Shown here one piece after another: positions 1 through 6,466 of a stretch of DNA of 21,228 bases. This stretch comes from Bacteroidetes bacterium UBA4408 (lineage in GTDB: Bacteria; Bacteroidota; Bacteroidia; UBA4408): the NCBI GenBank assembly GCA_002389785.1, contig DGQS01000239.1, forward strand, positions 1 through 21,228, read 5' to 3'. Each line of letters opens with the position of its first letter. The stretch's first letter is position 1. The notes below the pieces were generated by a model, which saw only the letters and a program-made list of their open reading frames with translations, was not told the origin of the DNA and searched no databases. The position numbers were made by a program, and so were the translations under genes.

Positions 1-1000
1 GAATCGGGTGATCAATAGCAGTGTCATTTTTGTTAATCAGGAATGAATCGCCGGTTTTAGTTAATTCTATTTTTGAAATAACAAGTTCCTCTCTGTCGAC
101 AAGCAAACGATGAGATGAGGAAGAAAAGATTTTACCAGACTTTCCGTTTAAAGCCTCGCTAATTTCAGTGCAAACAGTTGAATTAAAATTGTAACTTCTT
201 AAAAATTCATACAGATAGGTAGGCAAGGGGTTCAACTTTTTTAATTTGACTATGGATAAACGAGTGTCGGAATGTGTGAGTTGTTGTAAAGAATTTTGTT
301 TCTCTTGAACCAACTGCCGGTAAAGTAATTCAGACTGATAAATGTTTTGAGCACTAGCATAAAACTGCTCTTCAAATTCAGGATTTATTTTCGCTAATTG
401 AGGCAAAACCCAGTGTCTTATTTGGTTGCGAACATACTCTGTTGAAGCATTGCTTTTGTCTTCACGGAAATTAATTTTATTTGCGATTGCAAATTTTTCC
501 AATTCGCTGCGAGTTGAAAAAAGTAATGGTCGAATCAGCTTGTTCTTTTTGGGATAAATACCGTGCAAACCTGAAATGCCTGTTCCTCTAAGTAAGTTAA
601 TCAGCATAGTTTCGGCTACATCGGTTTTATGATGTGCAGTTGAGATGTAGTTAGCGTTAATTTTTTTGCGAAGTTTTTCAAACCATTCATAGCGTAAATT
701 CCGCGCTGCCATTTGAATGGAAACTTGGTTTTCATGCGCGAATTTTTTTGTGTCGAAGCGGGTGGAATAAAAGGGAATAGCATTTTTTTTACAAATCAAT
801 TTCACAAATCGTTCATCTTCATCGGATTCTTTACCACGAAGCTTAAAATTACAATGTGCAACAGCAATGGTCGCTTTGCAAGCAATAAACAAATAAAGCA
901 TTACCATCGAGTCGAGACCGCCGCTTACCGCCAGCAAAATTTTATCGCCGGGTTCAAAAAGTTTTTGTTCACCAACAAATTTCTCAAAGTGTTTTTGCAC
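1..1000 (-). CDS. tilS: tRNA(Ile)-lysidine synthase TilS (C-terminus cut by window edge)
   Basis: TilS is a cytoplasmic N-type ATP pyrophosphatase. It attaches lysine to C34 of the CAU-anticodon tRNA-Ile, so that the tRNA reads AUA instead of AUG. The frame is open from the left edge to about base 1033, and 333 codons are visible from the chosen start. The PP-loop SGGLDSMV is at residues 26-33, and typical family segments AHHKTDVAETML, NLLRGTGISGLHG and SIQMAARNLRYEWF follow. About 100 C-terminal residues should lie outside the window. No ATG fits. I chose GTG at 1000 because it gives the usual short N-terminus before the PP-loop. TTG at 1033 is in frame and would overlap pabB. The gene lies 10 bases after the pabB stop and is probably co-transcribed with it. 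The identification is secure; the start is less so. Confidence 0.95.
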   Translation of the reverse strand, partial: MQKHFEKFVGEQKLFEPGDKILLAVSGGLDSMVMLYLFIACKATIAVAHCNFKLRGKESDEDERFVKLICKKNAIPFYSTRFDTKKFAHENQVSIQMAARNLRYEWFEKLRKKINANYISTAHHKTDVAETMLINLLRGTGISGLHGIYPKKNKLIRPLLFSTRSELEKFAIANKINFREDKSNASTEYVRNQIRHWVLPQLAKINPEFEEQFYASAQNIYQSELLYRQLVQEKQNSLQQLTHSDTRLSIVKLKKLNPLPTYLYEFLRSYNFNSTVCTEISEALNGKSGKIFSSSSHRLLVDREELVISKIELTKTGDSFLINKNDTAIDHPI

Positions 1001-1010
1001 GGTGTAAAAT

Positions 1011-2342
1011 TTAATGTTGTTGTTTTTTTTCAATCACTTGAAACAATGCCGCTGCTTTTACAAAGCATTCATCGTATTCGTTTTCTGTAATGGAGTTTGC
1101 AGTAATTGCGCTTCCTACCATAAAAGAACTTGTGTTCGTTTTACTGTTGTGTAAGATACTTCTTATTACCACATTAAAATCAAAATCTTTTTCGGGAGTA
1201 ATATATCCTACTGCTCCTGAGTAAGCTCCTCGTTTACTGTTTTCGAATTGCTCAATAAGTTGCATTGCCCTTACTTTTGGAGCTCCTGTCATACTGCCCA
1301 TCGGAAATGCATTTTTTATGGCATCAATAAAATGAATTTCGGAAGAAAGCTCGCAGCTTACAGTTGAAATTAATTGATGAACTTGTTGAAAGGAATATAC
1401 GCCAAACAATTCTTCAACTTTCACGCTGCCTTTGGAGGCACTTCGCGATAAATCATTTCGAACTAAATCAACAATCATGACGTTTTCGCTTCGTTCTTTT
1501 GCATCGTTCAATAGCTCCTTTCTTAGTTGATTGTTTTCGACTTCTGTCGTTCCTTTTTTACGCGTTCCTTTAATAGGTTGAGAAATTAATTTTGTTCCTG
1601 TTTTTTTTAAAAATCTTTCAGGACTTGCACAGCACAAATGCACAAAATCTGATTTATAATAACAAGACATTGGAGTTTGTGAAATACTGTTTAGTTGCTC
1701 ATAAAGCAAGTGTGCTTGTACTTGATGTTGTTGTGTAACAAACTCTATACAGTAATTTAATTCATAAATATCGCCTTGTTGAATGTGATGCTTGATTGCT
1801 GCTACATTTTTAAAATAATTTTCTTTGCTCACTTGAGCTTGAATTTCAGCAGCGTTATACCTGATGAATTCATTTCTTAGATCAATTGAGTTAATTTCCT
1901 CAATAAGCTTTTGCAGTTGACTTTCTGCATAGTTGTTTTCAAAAAAACTTACCTCCAACCGAGTTTCTTTGAGCATAAAAACCAATCGAGGTTGAAAGAA
2001 ATGTAAATCGGGGAATTCAAGACTGTCTTGATTTTTGGAAAACAGTGTTTTCTCAACATCATTTTTTAAGTCATAGGATAAATACCCAAAACACCAGTCA
2101 TTTATGCTTTCAATAAAGTTTTCTAGCTGTTTAAAAGCCCCTTCAAAGCTGCATTTTAATTCGCAAATGGCGTCTACCCCCACCACTAAATCATATGTAT
2201 TAACATTAATGTTTGAATGGTTTTCTGAACCGGTGGTATTACTATTTAAAAAGGCAAGATTTGAAAATTGAGAAGCCCATTGCAGTAATTGCGACTTAAA
2301 CAGCAGGGGAGAAGTCAGGTTGAAAAAAAGTGATTTTCGCAT
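1011..2342 (-). CDS. pabB: aminodeoxychorismate synthase component I (PabB)
   Basis: This chorismate-using enzyme makes 4-amino-4-deoxychorismate, the precursor of p-aminobenzoate for folate, in the cytoplasm. It normally needs a PabA glutaminase partner, which is not in this window. Chorismate-enzyme signatures are clear: PIKGTRKKG (Lys at about residue 258, where TrpE-type proteins usually have Ala), DLVRNDLSR, FPMGSMTGAPK and GAYSGAVGYI. The Lys in PIKGT favours PabB over TrpE or isochorismate synthase. The frame extends upstream to 2426, but the extra 28 residues look unlike the family. The ATG at 2342 gives MRKSLFFNL and a 443-residue protein, close to the usual length. The gene heads a minus-strand unit with tilS and diverges from folK, another folate gene. 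Confidence 0.93.
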   Translation of the reverse strand: MRKSLFFNLTSPLLFKSQLLQWASQFSNLAFLNSNTTGSENHSNINVNTYDLVVGVDAICELKCSFEGAFKQLENFIESINDWCFGYLSYDLKNDVEKTLFSKNQDSLEFPDLHFFQPRLVFMLKETRLEVSFFENNYAESQLQKLIEEINSIDLRNEFIRYNAAEIQAQVSKENYFKNVAAIKHHIQQGDIYELNYCIEFVTQQHQVQAHLLYEQLNSISQTPMSCYYKSDFVHLCCASPERFLKKTGTKLISQPIKGTRKKGTTEVENNQLRKELLNDAKERSENVMIVDLVRNDLSRSASKGSVKVEELFGVYSFQQVHQLISTVSCELSSEIHFIDAIKNAFPMGSMTGAPKVRAMQLIEQFENSKRGAYSGAVGYITPEKDFDFNVVIRSILHNSKTNTSSFMVGSAITANSITENEYDECFVKAAALFQVIEKKQQH

Positions 2343-2356
2343 GTTAGGATTCTTTG

Positions 2357-2364
2357 CGAAGGTA
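2357..2364 (-). promoter_or_regulatory. possible -7 box for pabB-tilS
   Basis: On the minus strand this reads TACCTTCG, one base off the Bacteroidota -7 consensus TAnnTTTG. It lies 15 bases upstream of the chosen pabB ATG. A TTGC element about 22 bases further upstream could act as the -33 box. Its position agrees with the internal start at 2342 and not with the longer frame. Motif-only evidence. Confidence 0.3.
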
Positions 2365-2436
2365 TAAAATTGTATCACCAATAAGTGCAAGAATCTGCTA
2401 AAAGATTTCAATGCTTTCCAAACCAAAAATTGAGAT

Positions 2437-2444
2437 TATATTTG
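2437..2444 (+). promoter_or_regulatory. -7 box (TATATTTG) upstream of folK
   Basis: This is an exact match to TAnnTTTG, the Bacteroidota -7 consensus. It lies 11 bases before the folK ATG at 2456, so the mRNA leader would be very short. It sits inside the longer folK reading frame that begins at 2411, which argues that the upstream ATG is not the real start. No convincing -33 box was seen. Confidence 0.35.
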
Positions 2445-2455
2445 AAAAAAATTTT

Positions 2456-2974
2456 ATGCACAAGGTATTTCTTCTTTTAGGCAGCAATATGGGAAAACGA
2501 GATGAAGTTTTGTTTCATGCTTTGCGTAAAATTGACCGGCAAATTGGAAAAGTTGCTTTGCAATCAGCTATTTATGAAACGGCAGCATGGGGATTTGAAG
2601 AACAAAACTCTTTTTATAATTGTGTGCTTTGTGTTTTTACTGAAAGTTCGGCATTAGAAGTATTGGATAAAGTACTTTCAATTGAACAACAGATTGGTAG
2701 GGTGAGAAATGAAACTAAATGGAAGGAGCGAATCATAGATATTGATATTTTGTTTTACGAAGATGCAATTATCGAAATGGATAACTTATCGATTCCACAT
2801 CCCTATTTACACCAGCGAAGATTTACATTAATTCCCTTGCAGGAAATTGCTCCCAATATACAGCACCCTGTTTTGAAGAAAAGTGTTCAGCAACTGTTGA
2901 TTGATTGCGAGGATACATTGGAAGTGAAAAAAGTGTATGAAGCAAGCCAATTTTTTCATAGTTTGCAATCCTAA
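2456..2974 (+). CDS. folK: 2-amino-4-hydroxy-6-hydroxymethyldihydropteridine pyrophosphokinase (HPPK)
   Basis: HPPK moves pyrophosphate from ATP to 6-hydroxymethyl-dihydropterin, the step before dihydropteroate synthase in folate synthesis. The N-terminal LLLGSNMGKR and YETAAWGF segments are typical of HPPK. The signature KWKERIIDIDILFYED places R92, D95 and D97, which by the known family pattern bind ATP and magnesium; the numbering matches E. coli HPPK. IPHPYLHQRRFTLIPLQEIAP is the usual C-terminal segment (residues about 111-131). An upstream ATG at 2411 would add 15 unrelated residues. I prefer 2456, which starts the family-like sequence and follows a -7 box. The 172-residue length is normal. 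A deoxynucleoside kinase gene follows after 57 bases. Confidence 0.95.
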   Translation: MHKVFLLLGSNMGKRDEVLFHALRKIDRQIGKVALQSAIYETAAWGFEEQNSFYNCVLCVFTESSALEVLDKVLSIEQQIGRVRNETKWKERIIDIDILFYEDAIIEMDNLSIPHPYLHQRRFTLIPLQEIAPNIQHPVLKKSVQQLLIDCEDTLEVKKVYEASQFFHSLQS

Positions 2975-3031
2975 ATTAGTAGCGGTAAATGTTAGCGTTA
3001 AAATATTGGTTTAAATTTATTGCAGGTTAAT

Positions 3032-3664
3032 ATGCGCTACGATTTTATTGCTATTGAGGGGAATATTGGTGCAGGCAAAACCTCCCTATCTACACTTATC
3101 GCTGAGCAGTATGGGGCGAAGTTGATTTTGGAACAATTTGAAGAGAATTTGTTTTTGTCAAAGTTTTATGAAAATCCCGATAAATATGCTTTTACAGTGG
3201 AGCTTTCATTTTTGGCAGAACGCTATCAACAATTGACTAACCATTTGAGCAATCGTGATTTATTTGCGAGTTTTACGATATCCGATTATTTTTTCAATAA
3301 ATGTTTAATATTTGCCAAGGCTAATTTGAAGGAGGATGAATTTGGGTTATACACCAAATTATTTAGCATCATTCACGCACAACTTCCTAAACCCGATTTA
3401 TTGGTTTACCTTTATTTGGATATAGACCGCCTAAAATACAACATTAAGAAGCGGGGCCGAGAGTTTGAGCAAAACATTGCCCCGCAATACCTTGAAAAGG
3501 TACAACAAAACTACTTTGATTACATTCGTCAGCAGCAGCAACAACGCACTTTAATAATTGATGTGAACAATATTGATTTTGTCGCGAACAAGCATCATTA
3601 CCAACAAATCTTAGAGGCCATTAAGGATGAGTATCCAATTGGAATTAATCGATTAATTTTATAA
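3032..3664 (+). CDS. deoxynucleoside kinase (deoxyadenosine/deoxyguanosine kinase family)
   Basis: This cytoplasmic salvage enzyme phosphorylates deoxynucleosides with a nucleoside triphosphate. The P-loop GNIGAGKT is at residues 10-17. Further family segments are the EQFEENLFLSKFYENP region, the AERYQQL helix, SDYFFNKCLIFAKANL, and the LID-like KKRGREFEQN with its arginines. The 210-residue length fits the bacterial dNK family. Substrate preference (dA, dG or broader) cannot be read from the sequence. A TTG at 3020 could extend the protein by four residues, but ATG 3032 gives the expected short MRYDFIAIEGN start. The last 50 residues are Gln-rich (a QQQQQ run at about residue 165) and then variable. 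It is probably transcribed with folK. Confidence 0.9.
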   Translation: MRYDFIAIEGNIGAGKTSLSTLIAEQYGAKLILEQFEENLFLSKFYENPDKYAFTVELSFLAERYQQLTNHLSNRDLFASFTISDYFFNKCLIFAKANLKEDEFGLYTKLFSIIHAQLPKPDLLVYLYLDIDRLKYNIKKRGREFEQNIAPQYLEKVQQNYFDYIRQQQQQRTLIIDVNNIDFVANKHHYQQILEAIKDEYPIGINRLIL

Positions 3665-3804
3665 AACCCTTTGTTTTAGCCACAAATTGAGAATTATCAA
3701 CAATTCGATTATCTGTTCAGACTCGATTCATTCCCATTCGCTCGCAGATAATTCCCGTTCATTCGTCTTTAAAAAAAAGTTTTTCATATTATGAATATAA
3801 AAAT

Positions 3805-3812
3805 TACTTTCG
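3805..3812 (+). promoter_or_regulatory. possible -7 box upstream of the OmpA/TPR lipoprotein
   Basis: TACTTTCG differs by one base from TAnnTTTG and lies 52 bases before the ATG at 3865. The 200-base gap 3665-3864 otherwise shows only AT-rich sequence. There is no clear terminator for the kinase gene and no RNA gene. Confidence 0.3.
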
Positions 3813-3864
3813 CAGCAGATTTGATACTTACTAAAACTTAAAAATCTAATTAATTCACTCTCAA

Positions 3865-5577
3865 ATGAAAAAAAATCTACTAAAAGGATTTTCAGTGGTT
3901 GCAGCAGCATCTGTTGTTCTTGTAGGATGTAAAAGTACCGATTGGTCGAAAGTAACTTACACGGTTACTCCCAGCCCAATGGAAATGCACGGCGATAGCG
4001 TAGCAATTACTGTTAAAGGTCATATTCCGGAAAAAGCGTATGGCCCAAAAAACACCGTAGTTTTAATGCCAAGCATTAAATGGAACGGTGGCGAAAAAGC
4101 GCTAAAAACCATCACATTTGATGGTGAGAAAGTGAAAGAAGGAACAGGTGTTAAAGTTGTTCGCGACAAAGGTTATGACTTTACCATTGTTGATAAAGTG
4201 GCCTATGAAGAAGGAATGAAAGTTTCTGAATTGGGTGGAAAAGCAGTCATTTCTAAAAAGAGCAAATCAAAAGATTTTCCATTACCTAAAATGGCCGATG
4301 GAACCATTATTACTTCTAGACTTGTCATGAGTGATGAGCGTCCAATAATGGCAAAGGATAATTTTCAGAAAGTAGTTCCGGTTAGTAAAGAAGCGGACAT
4401 TAATTTTGCTATGAGTCAGTCAGATATTCGTGCTGCCGAATTAAAGCAAGAAGACATGAAGGCTGTTGACGATTTCTTTAAAAATGGAATGGCAAAAGGA
4501 TTTGAGTTCAAAGGCATTGCTATATCTGCTTATGCATCTCCTGATGGAGAGCAGGATAAAAATGCAAATCTTGCCAGCGATCGTGCTGATGCAACAGCTA
4601 AATTTTTCATGACTCAAATGAAGAAAAAGAAATCAACTTTTGGATTGGATGATGCGTTTTACAGTAAATCATCTACTCCTGAAGACTGGGCTGGTTTTCA
4701 ATCGTTGATGCAAGCTTCAAATGTTCCTGATAAAGACATGATTTTACGCATACTTTCTACCTATTCAGATTTAGATAAAAGAGAATCTGAAATAAAAAAC
4801 ATCTCTAAAGCATATACCGAAATTGCTGATGAAATACTTCCAAAATTGCGTAAATCAAAGATTACGGTAAATGCAAATAAATTAGGAAGAACTGATGAAG
4901 TATTAACACAAATGTCGGCAGCGACCCCTGATTCATTAACTATTGAAGAGTTATTGTATGCTGCAACTCTATCGAATGATCTCACAACCAAAATGAATAT
5001 TTTTACAAATGCAGCCCGTTTATATCCTGGCGATTGGAGAGGACATAATAATATGGGATATGTATATGTTTTACAAAATAAGATGGCTGATGCCGAGACA
5101 GCATTTAATAAAGCAGCTGCTGCTTCTGCAAACAATCCGGTTATTGAGAATAACTTGGGTATAGTTGCGATTAAGAAAGGTGACAGAGCAGGCGCTACAG
5201 CTCATTATGCTGCTGCGTCAGGCGCAGGTCCAGAGGCTAGCTACAACATGGGAGCAATCAATATTATGAATGGAAAATATTCGCAAGCTGTAAGCAATTA
5301 CGGTAGCGAAAATACTTTTAACGCTGCTTTAGCAAAATTATTAAACTTAGATGCTGCAGGTGCCCTCTCAACTGTGGAAGCAAGTAAAGATAATAACTCA
5401 GCAATGGGATACTATTTGAAAGCTGTAATACAAGCACGTAAAAACGATGCTGCAGCTACTGTAAATAATCTGAAAAGCGCTTTTGAGAAAGATGCTTCAT
5501 TAAAGGCAAAAGCTTCAGAAGACCGAGAGTTTTTAAAATTCAAAGACAATGCAGACTTTAAAGCTGCGGTTAACTAA
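3865..5577 (+). CDS. lipoprotein with OmpA-like domain and TPRs
   Basis: A type II signal peptide ends in LVGC, with the lipid-accepting Cys at residue 22. Residues about 30-175 look like an all-beta domain. Residues about 178-345 resemble the OmpA-like domain of Bacteroidales fimbrial-associated proteins: a strand-helix start (INFAMSQSDIRAAELK), AYASPDG...NLASDRADAT, then EDWAGF...MPDKD-like ...LRILSTYSDLDKRE and LPKLRKSKITV. TPR-like helices follow at about 355-545 (MGYVYVLQNKMADAETAFNKA and similar). The classic peptidoglycan-binding Asp of the 'TD' motif is Ser here, while the Arg (R240) is kept, so wall binding is uncertain. It is probably an abundant envelope lipoprotein with a structural or scaffold role; this is inference. 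It stands alone between its own promoter-like sequence and a strong terminator. Confidence 0.85.
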   Translation: MKKNLLKGFSVVAAASVVLVGCKSTDWSKVTYTVTPSPMEMHGDSVAITVKGHIPEKAYGPKNTVVLMPSIKWNGGEKALKTITFDGEKVKEGTGVKVVRDKGYDFTIVDKVAYEEGMKVSELGGKAVISKKSKSKDFPLPKMADGTIITSRLVMSDERPIMAKDNFQKVVPVSKEADINFAMSQSDIRAAELKQEDMKAVDDFFKNGMAKGFEFKGIAISAYASPDGEQDKNANLASDRADATAKFFMTQMKKKKSTFGLDDAFYSKSSTPEDWAGFQSLMQASNVPDKDMILRILSTYSDLDKRESEIKNISKAYTEIADEILPKLRKSKITVNANKLGRTDEVLTQMSAATPDSLTIEELLYAATLSNDLTTKMNIFTNAARLYPGDWRGHNNMGYVYVLQNKMADAETAFNKAAAASANNPVIENNLGIVAIKKGDRAGATAHYAAASGAGPEASYNMGAINIMNGKYSQAVSNYGSENTFNAALAKLLNLDAAGALSTVEASKDNNSAMGYYLKAVIQARKNDAAATVNNLKSAFEKDASLKAKASEDREFLKFKDNADFKAAVN

Positions 5578-5593
5578 GAAATAAATCGAATTC

Positions 5594-5632
5594 AAAAAAG
5601 CCCTGTTAGCATATTCCTAACAGGGCTTTTTT
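5594..5632. terminator. bidirectional intrinsic terminator
   Basis: A perfect 10-bp stem, GCCCTGTTAG / CTAACAGGGC, with a 7-base loop is flanked by A6 on the left and T6 on the right, so it can work on both strands. It lies 17 bases after the stop of the OmpA/TPR lipoprotein gene and ends that unit before the next plus-strand gene. Confidence 0.93.
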
Positions 5633-5692
5633 ATTAACAATTTATTGAGGATATCAAACACTTCAATGAACCACATTCCTCCTAAAAATAAT

Positions 5693-5700
5693 TAGTTTTG
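5693..5700 (+). promoter_or_regulatory. -7 box (TAGTTTTG)
   Basis: An exact fit to TAnnTTTG, 17 bases before the ATG at 5718 and downstream of the strong terminator. This gene therefore probably has its own promoter. No clear -33 TTTG at the usual spacing was found. Confidence 0.4.
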
Positions 5701-5717
5701 TAGAAAACACTTCTAAA

Positions 5718-6323
5718 ATGAAATTAGCAGTATACAAATTGTGCAAAACATTCTTTGTTTTTGCACTTGTTTTAAACGGTTTATCGGTACTTGCACAAAC
5801 AGATACTATTGTGAAGAAACAACGTAAAGTTGATTCACTCATGTTAGATAATCCAAAGTATTACCTCATGCTTGACGGTATGGTTTACCAGTCGGCAGTT
5901 AGTGAAAATGGCAAACAAAAAGCCTTGGATTCTGTGATGATTCGTGTGCTAAATGAAACTGATTTTACAATGGATAAGCGGTTTACTAAGAAAGGAAGAT
6001 GTGCAATTAAATTGCCCTTGGGTAAAAAATACACTATTGAGTTTTCTAAGAAGGGGTATGTATCTAAAATTATTGGGGTAAATACAATTGTACCACGCTA
6101 CGACACTTTTGTTAGTGTGTTTCCATTTGATATTGATTTATTTCGAGAAGAACCTGAATTGGATGTAGCAGTTTTGAGCGAGCCTATCGCTAAAATCAAT
6201 TTCAACAATTTTAATAAAACCTTTGATTACGACTACAACTATACTGTGAAGGTGAATAACAATATTAAAAAGCTGTATGCCGAGTATTATCGACTTCAAA
6301 AGCTTAAAAAGGAAAAGAAGTAA
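5718..6323 (+). CDS. secreted carboxypeptidase-regulatory-like protein of unknown function
   Basis: A signal peptide of about 27 residues ends ...SVLAQ and is followed by a short charged linker. Residues about 50-135 look like a single transthyretin/CarboxypepD-regulatory-like beta-sandwich: LDGMVYQS, then ALDSVMIRVLNETD, then CAIKLPLGKKYTIEFSKKGYVSKIIGVNT. The 'KKYTIEFSKKGYVSK' strand is the most typical piece. Such domains are common in periplasmic or outer-membrane-associated Bacteroidota proteins, but this one has no TonB receptor or peptidase attached. The C-terminus is Asn/Tyr-rich and ends in a basic tail (LKKEKK). There is no T9SS sorting domain, so it is probably periplasmic. The specific role is unknown. 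The 143 bases downstream contain no feature I can support. Confidence 0.8.
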   Translation: MKLAVYKLCKTFFVFALVLNGLSVLAQTDTIVKKQRKVDSLMLDNPKYYLMLDGMVYQSAVSENGKQKALDSVMIRVLNETDFTMDKRFTKKGRCAIKLPLGKKYTIEFSKKGYVSKIIGVNTIVPRYDTFVSVFPFDIDLFREEPELDVAVLSEPIAKINFNNFNKTFDYDYNYTVKVNNNIKKLYAEYYRLQKLKKEKK

Positions 6324-6466
6324 AAGTTATGTTTTTACTTTGAGGACTTTTATTCAGTTCTATAATTTTCTTTTAAGTTGAGACCTATTGAAATGCTCTA
6401 TTAATTTGTAAAAGGAAATAAAATTTTGTATAATTACTCTTTATCAATAACCCAAACTATTTTACC

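Noticed and set aside
713..1090. Plus-strand open frame of 125 codons
   Set aside because: It lies antisense to tilS and the pabB end, whose motifs are clear. Its translation is Phe/Lys-rich with no recognisable domain.
2343..2426. N-terminal extension of pabB starting at 2426
   Set aside because: The extra 28 residues do not resemble the family, would overlap the putative -7 box, and the ATG at 2342 begins family-like sequence.
2411..2455. Upstream ATG for folK
   Set aside because: The 15 extra residues are unlike HPPK, and a consensus -7 box lies inside them; ATG 2456 gives exact numbering of the active-site residues.
3665..3864. Possible small RNA or terminator after the kinase gene
   Set aside because: Only short imperfect repeats (ATTCCC-like) and AT-rich sequence are present; no stable stem followed by a T-run was found.
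4761..5135. Minus-strand open frame of 124 codons inside the OmpA/TPR lipoprotein gene
   Set aside because: It is an antisense shadow of TPR-coding sequence with no domain, promoter or start context of its own.
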